DNA of 64,000 bases from Lachnospiraceae bacterium (GTDB taxonomy: Bacteria; Bacillota; Clostridia; Lachnospirales; Lachnospiraceae): positions 1 through 64,000 of the forward strand of contig JAILQK010000019.1 in the NCBI GenBank assembly GCA_024699045.1, in the 5' to 3' direction. A model generated the notes under the pieces. It saw nothing but the letters and a program-made list of their open reading frames with translations. It ran no database searches and had not been told where the DNA came from. How positions within the stretch are numbered: the stretch's first letter is position 1; the number at the start of each line of letters is the position of its first letter. The translations under genes and the position numbers were made by a program. This document shows, one piece after another, positions 60,736 to 64,000 of this stretch.

Positions 60736-62637
60736 ATGCTGAAAAAGTTGATGGCAACAATGCTTGCTGCCGTTCTCATACTGACAGGCCTGTCTTTCAG
60801 TGAGCCTGCGTATGCTGCCGGCAGTGCGAAGCGAAATACTAAGTTTACGACTACCGCGGAGATGAAGACAAAGCTCGGGACGAGCGATGCCTCGACCTGG
60901 TCTCCGGTATATCTGACAGAGGTGGAGAATACCTATTGGACCTTTGCCGATCAGAGCAAACTCGGAGGCACTCAGATCAGCCTTGACATGGCTAAGAACT
61001 GCTACCGTAATCTTGAGATGCTGCTCGATAACGGCTACACGATGGATTACAACGTGCTCTCAGCGTACTGCGCGGAGTATCTCGGGAAAAAGAACGGTCA
61101 GCCGGATGCATTCTACAATGTGATGTCGAGCTGTCTCAATAATCCGTATCTTCTCAATCGTCCCGCGGCTACGGTGACGGCGACGACTTATAACGGAAGA
61201 GATTATTCAAAGGTTTTTGATGCATCCTATTATCTTTCTTCAAATCCTGACCTTGCGGGAACCATAGGAAACAATCCTCCGGAGCTTCTGCGTCATTTTG
61301 TGGAGATCGGAGTGACCGAGGGAAGAGCCGGGAATGCTTCATTTAATGTAGGAGCGTATGCCGCATCGATCGATGCGGGAGTGATGGCATCGGCAATGCA
61401 GTCGGCTTCCTATAAGACTCTCGGAGCCGGAGCGGCGGCACCGGTCGGAAAATACAGCTATTCAAACGCCAATTACTATGGACAGTACCTGGGACACTAC
61501 ACGGTGTCGGCTGCGGCGGATACCGCAGGTTCGACTGCGGCTTCGCAGGCAACCGGAGGCACAAAGACATCAACGACAAGCTCGATCGATCCTTCGACGA
61601 TAACCGATATCGATACTCAGGGGCCTGACGGGGCAGAGGACAATTCACCTGCCATCCCCAAAGCTGTGGTGGGAACCTATACCACAAACAGTACCAGAAG
61701 CGTCTATACGAATGAGCCGGTATCCGCGGCGCAGGCCAACACGAGACCGATCGCGGTCATGATGCCTACGGACAGGGCTGCCCAGCCGTCCTACGGGATA
61801 AGCAAGGCGGATATTCTCTATGAGATAATGGAAGAAGGCGGGATATCAAGGCAGATGGCGATCATCCCGAACTGGCAGGGGATGAGCCGGATAGGAAATC
61901 TCAGAAGCTGCAGACTTTATTATATATATGCGGCCAAGGAGTGGGATCCCATCCTGATCCATTTCGGTGGAGTGGCCTATATGAAGGGCGTGATAAATGC
62001 GGCGGATATGAACAATCTGTCCGGTACATACGAGTACGGAGTCGGAGGAAAGGCTCCGGGAGCGGGATATTTCTTCAGGACAAGCGACAGGTCGGCGCCT
62101 CACAATGCGTATATCTCGGCATCGGGAATACAGAAGGCGGCACTGCAGCAGGGGTATTCTCTCAATCTCCGCGCCGGATATTACAATCCGACACATTTCC
62201 AGTTCGCTCAGGGGGTGAACGATCTCTCACAGTATGCGGATGCAGTTGCGGCTCCGACCATTGATCTGTCGGGAGTGTATCCTTACAGTAAGAGTAAGCT
62301 CACCTATAATGCTTCTGACGGAAAGTATTATAAATATATCCACGGAGGCCCTCAGAAGGATGCGATAAACGGACAGCAGCTCGCATTTGCCAATGTCATT
62401 GTACAGAACACCAAGTGGAAAACCATGGATAAGAAGGGCTATCTGGCTTTCTCCATGCTCGACAGCACAGAGGACGGTTATTATTTCACCAAGGGCAAGA
62501 GGATACATATCCACTGGAGTAAGACCAGCGATTACAGCCCTACAAGGTATTACGATGATTCCGGCAAGGAGATACAGATGAATACTGGAAAGACATATAT
62601 CGCCATAGCTCAGGCCGGTAAGTATAACGGCAACTGA
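60736..62637 (+). CDS. Secreted DUF3048 domain protein
   Basis: 633 residues. A Sec signal peptide (~1-27, cut near AYAAG) leads a ~90-residue helical segment, then FDASYYLSSNPDLAGTIGNNPPELLRHFVEIGVTEGR (shortened here: YYLSSNPDLA...HFVEIG), a repeat type seen in surface proteins. A Ser/Thr-rich linker (~265-300) precedes the C-terminal DUF3048/YerB-like region (~330-633) with RPIAVMMPTDRAAQPSYGIS, ADILYEIMEEGGI and IGNLRSCRLYY. YerB-like proteins are secreted or anchored and of unknown activity. It is monocistronic with its own promoter. Confidence 0.9.
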   Translation: MLKKLMATMLAAVLILTGLSFSEPAYAAGSAKRNTKFTTTAEMKTKLGTSDASTWSPVYLTEVENTYWTFADQSKLGGTQISLDMAKNCYRNLEMLLDNGYTMDYNVLSAYCAEYLGKKNGQPDAFYNVMSSCLNNPYLLNRPAATVTATTYNGRDYSKVFDASYYLSSNPDLAGTIGNNPPELLRHFVEIGVTEGRAGNASFNVGAYAASIDAGVMASAMQSASYKTLGAGAAAPVGKYSYSNANYYGQYLGHYTVSAAADTAGSTAASQATGGTKTSTTSSIDPSTITDIDTQGPDGAEDNSPAIPKAVVGTYTTNSTRSVYTNEPVSAAQANTRPIAVMMPTDRAAQPSYGISKADILYEIMEEGGISRQMAIIPNWQGMSRIGNLRSCRLYYIYAAKEWDPILIHFGGVAYMKGVINAADMNNLSGTYEYGVGGKAPGAGYFFRTSDRSAPHNAYISASGIQKAALQQGYSLNLRAGYYNPTHFQFAQGVNDLSQYADAVAAPTIDLSGVYPYSKSKLTYNASDGKYYKYIHGGPQKDAINGQQLAFANVIVQNTKWKTMDKKGYLAFSMLDSTEDGYYFTKGKRIHIHWSKTSDYSPTRYYDDSGKEIQMNTGKTYIAIAQAGKYNGN

Positions 62638-62680
62638 GAGGGCGGCGAAACAACCATAAAGCGCTGAAAGAGTGATGAAA

Positions 62681-62722
62681 CGCTCCGCCGGGGACCGGTC
62701 AGATCCGGATCCCGACGGAGCG
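62681..62722 (+). terminator. Long hairpin after the DUF3048 gene
   Basis: CGCTCCG-C-CGGG.. pairs with ..CCCG-A-CGGAGCG around a short loop, a GC-rich stem with mismatches. The tail (AAACGTTTTAC) is only partly T-rich and is shared with the first fucI operator-like site. Confidence 0.55.
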
Positions 62723-62733
62723 AAACGTTTTAC
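62720..62733. promoter_or_regulatory. LacI-type operator, upstream site
   Basis: GCGAAACGTTTTAC, identical to the downstream palindrome in its first 11 bases. It abuts the -35 of the fucI promoter. Confidence 0.5.
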
Positions 62734-62762
62734 TGGACAAAAGCGCCGGTTTGTTTTATATT
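62734..62762 (+). promoter_or_regulatory. fucI promoter
   Basis: TGGACA (62734-62739), 17-base spacer, TATATT (62757-62762), giving a leader of about 145 bases. The 276-base gap between the DUF3048 gene and fucI contains this promoter, the hairpin and four GAAACG motifs; no gene was seen in it. Confidence 0.55.
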
Positions 62763-62809
62763 ATTTACTAGGCTTTTGATTTTGCGGAGCCATCTTTTTT
62801 GAAACAAAG

Positions 62810-62823
62810 GCGAAACGTTTCGC
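62810..62823. promoter_or_regulatory. LacI-type operator, downstream site (perfect 14-bp palindrome)
   Basis: GCGAAACGTTTCGC is a perfect palindrome with the central CG typical of LacI/GalR-family operators. It lies about 48 bases into the predicted transcript. Further GAAACG half-sites occur at 62677 and 62832. Confidence 0.65.
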
Positions 62824-62913
62824 TTAAAACCGAAACGCGTGCCGTGTCTGCATCGGGAAGTAATGCCGCCCGCAGCGGATGAAAAAATCAATATTTAAGA
62901 GGAGGTATTTGTA

Positions 62914-64000
62914 ATGGCAAAAAACAGGTATATCGGGGAGTATCCGGCGATAGGTATCCGTCCTTGTATCGATGGGCGCAGAGGACCGCTCAAGGTAAGG
63001 GAGTCTCTTGAAGATCAGACAATGGGAATGGCGAAGTCCGTTAAGAAGCTTTTTGAGGAGAATCTCAGATACTCAAACGGCGAGCCGGTAAAAGTAGTTA
63101 TCGCGGATACCACGATAGGACGTGTTGCCGAGTCGGCTGCCTGCCAGGCAAAGTTTAAGAAGGAAGGCGTGGCGATCACTCTTTCGGTAACTCCCTGCTG
63201 GTGCTATGGTTCGGAGACAATGGACATGGATCCCCTGACGATAAAGGGTGTGTGGGGCCTTAATGCTACGGAGCGTCCCGGTGCGGTATATCTTGCATCG
63301 GTTCTTGCTACTCATGCGCAGAAGGGTCTTCCTGCATTCGGGATCTACGGTAAGGATGTACAGGATGCCGATGATTCTGTTATTCCCGAGGATGTAAAGA
63401 CAAAGCTTCTCCGTTTCGGAAGAGCGGCAGTGGCAGCGGCTACAATGAGAGATAAGTCATATCTGCAGATCGGTTCGGTAACCATGGGTATCGGTGGATC
63501 CATCATCAATCAGGACTTCTTCGAGGAGTATCTCGGAATGAGAGTTGAGTCCGTTGACGAGGTTGAGATCCTTCGCCGTATGGAAGAGCACATCTATAAT
63601 GAGGATGAGTATCAGAAGGCGCTCGCATGGATCAAGAAGTATTGCAAGCCCGGCTTTGACAAGAACCCTGATTTTGTTAAGAAGTCTGATGAGCAGAAAG
63701 AGAAGGACTGGGAGTTTACGGCAAAGATGGCATGCATCATAGAGGATCTCTATCAGGGCAATCCCAATCTTCCGAAGGGCTGCGAAGAGGAGGCGGTCGG
63801 TCACAATGCCATCGCCGGTGGATTCCAGGGACAGAGGCAGTGGACGGATCACTGGCCCAACTGCGATTTCCCTGAGGCTATCCTGAACACAACATTTGAC
63901 TGGAACGGCGCGAGAGAGCCTTTCATCCTCGCTACCGAGAATGATACTCTTAATTCCGCCAGCATGCTTTTCATGACGCTCCTTACGAACCGCGCTCAGA
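62914..64000 (+). CDS. fucI: L-fucose isomerase, N-terminal ~362 codons
   Basis: Not in the ORF track because it runs off the window. ATG at 62914 with GGAGG 8 bases upstream. The translation reads [47 protein letters not shown]-like [64 protein letters not shown] and ATEND, the conserved FucI series; the Glu of PEAILN and Asp of ATEND fit the metal-binding positions. It converts L-fucose to L-fuculose (and often D-arabinose to D-ribulose) in the cytosol. The LacI-like sites upstream suggest sugar-induced expression. Confidence 0.95.
   Translation, partial: MAKNRYIGEYPAIGIRPCIDGRRGPLKVRESLEDQTMGMAKSVKKLFEENLRYSNGEPVKVVIADTTIGRVAESAACQAKFKKEGVAITLSVTPCWCYGSETMDMDPLTIKGVWGLNATERPGAVYLASVLATHAQKGLPAFGIYGKDVQDADDSVIPEDVKTKLLRFGRAAVAAATMRDKSYLQIGSVTMGIGGSIINQDFFEEYLGMRVESVDEVEILRRMEEHIYNEDEYQKALAWIKKYCKPGFDKNPDFVKKSDEQKEKDWEFTAKMACIIEDLYQGNPNLPKGCEEEAVGHNAIAGGFQGQRQWTDHWPNCDFPEAILNTTFDWNGAREPFILATENDTLNSASMLFMTLLTNRAQ

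Noticed and set aside
62681-62722. Attachment or recombination site based on the inverted repeat
   Set aside because: No integrase, tRNA or mobile gene is near; a terminator and operator reading suffices.

Overview
The window looks like a chromosomal segment of a Gram-positive anaerobe of the Lachnospiraceae/Clostridia type. This is inferred from moderate GC, strong AGGAGG ribosome binding sites, a CIRCE element at clpB, pyruvate phosphate dikinase, a TSCPD protein, an AmmeMemoRadiSam locus, lipoprotein signal peptides and a propeller-type hybrid histidine kinase. No rRNA, tRNA, CRISPR array, insertion sequence or phage gene was recognised. Both edges cut genes: the end of an alpha-1,2-fucosyltransferase on the left and the first ~360 codons of L-fucose isomerase on the right.

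Layout. 1-3.0 kb: fucosyltransferase tail, ZIP metal transporter, then a small unit of an ECF sigma factor, a small Zn-ribbon protein with a double-glycine leader-like segment, and a membrane acyltransferase. 3.1-8.5 kb: an overlapping operon of an acyl-CoA ligase-like enzyme, an HD-GYP protein with a CBM2-like outer domain, a family 2 glycosyltransferase and a polytopic membrane protein. 8.6-20.8 kb: a surface polysaccharide locus with dTDP-sugar genes (rfbB, rfbA, rfbC), a GH25 muramidase, an ABC exporter (wzm/wzt, the latter with a carbohydrate-binding C-terminus), a methyltransferase-kinase fusion resembling the WbdD chain terminator, and two large glycosyltransferases. 20.8-22.1 kb (minus): HD protein and CmpB-type membrane protein.

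22.3-30.7 kb is a c-di-GMP signalling series: HD-GYP, hybrid sensor kinase, response regulator and GGDEF cyclase, separated by only 10-31 bases. It is followed by a double-HTH regulator of unknown function and a complete branched-chain amino-acid-type ABC importer (32.7-37.3 kb) behind a strong promoter carrying a long palindrome. 37.4-43.8 kb holds a Zn-ribbon membrane protein, a YitT protein, a membrane protein, a TSCPD protein, the AmmeMemoRadiSam pair (Memo-AMMECR1 fusion plus radical SAM enzyme) and GtrA. 44.0-46.7 kb is clpB under CIRCE control. 46.9-54.4 kb holds YccF, a methyltransferase, a Zn-ribbon membrane protein, an Amt-PII fusion with an unusual leader, a LysR regulator, Maf, an aldo/keto reductase with Fe-S clusters and a parvulin-like lipoprotein. 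54.6-64 kb holds an anchored acidic protein, a class A penicillin-binding protein, ppdK, a small protein, a secreted DUF3048 protein and fucI behind LacI-like operators.

Points most worth a second look are: the WbdD-like terminator in a Gram-positive ABC-exported polysaccharide locus; an orphan tandem GTTAG-N6-CTAAC operator with its own promoter and a 17-bp hairpin between gtrA and clpB that serves no visible gene (candidate repressor-controlled small RNA); the short ORF plus attenuator ahead of amt; the sigma/leader-peptide/acyltransferase cassette; and the CBM2-HD-GYP fusion. Start sites differ from the ORF track wherever a better ribosome binding site or an overlap decided it. All family assignments are from reading the sequence, without database searches.
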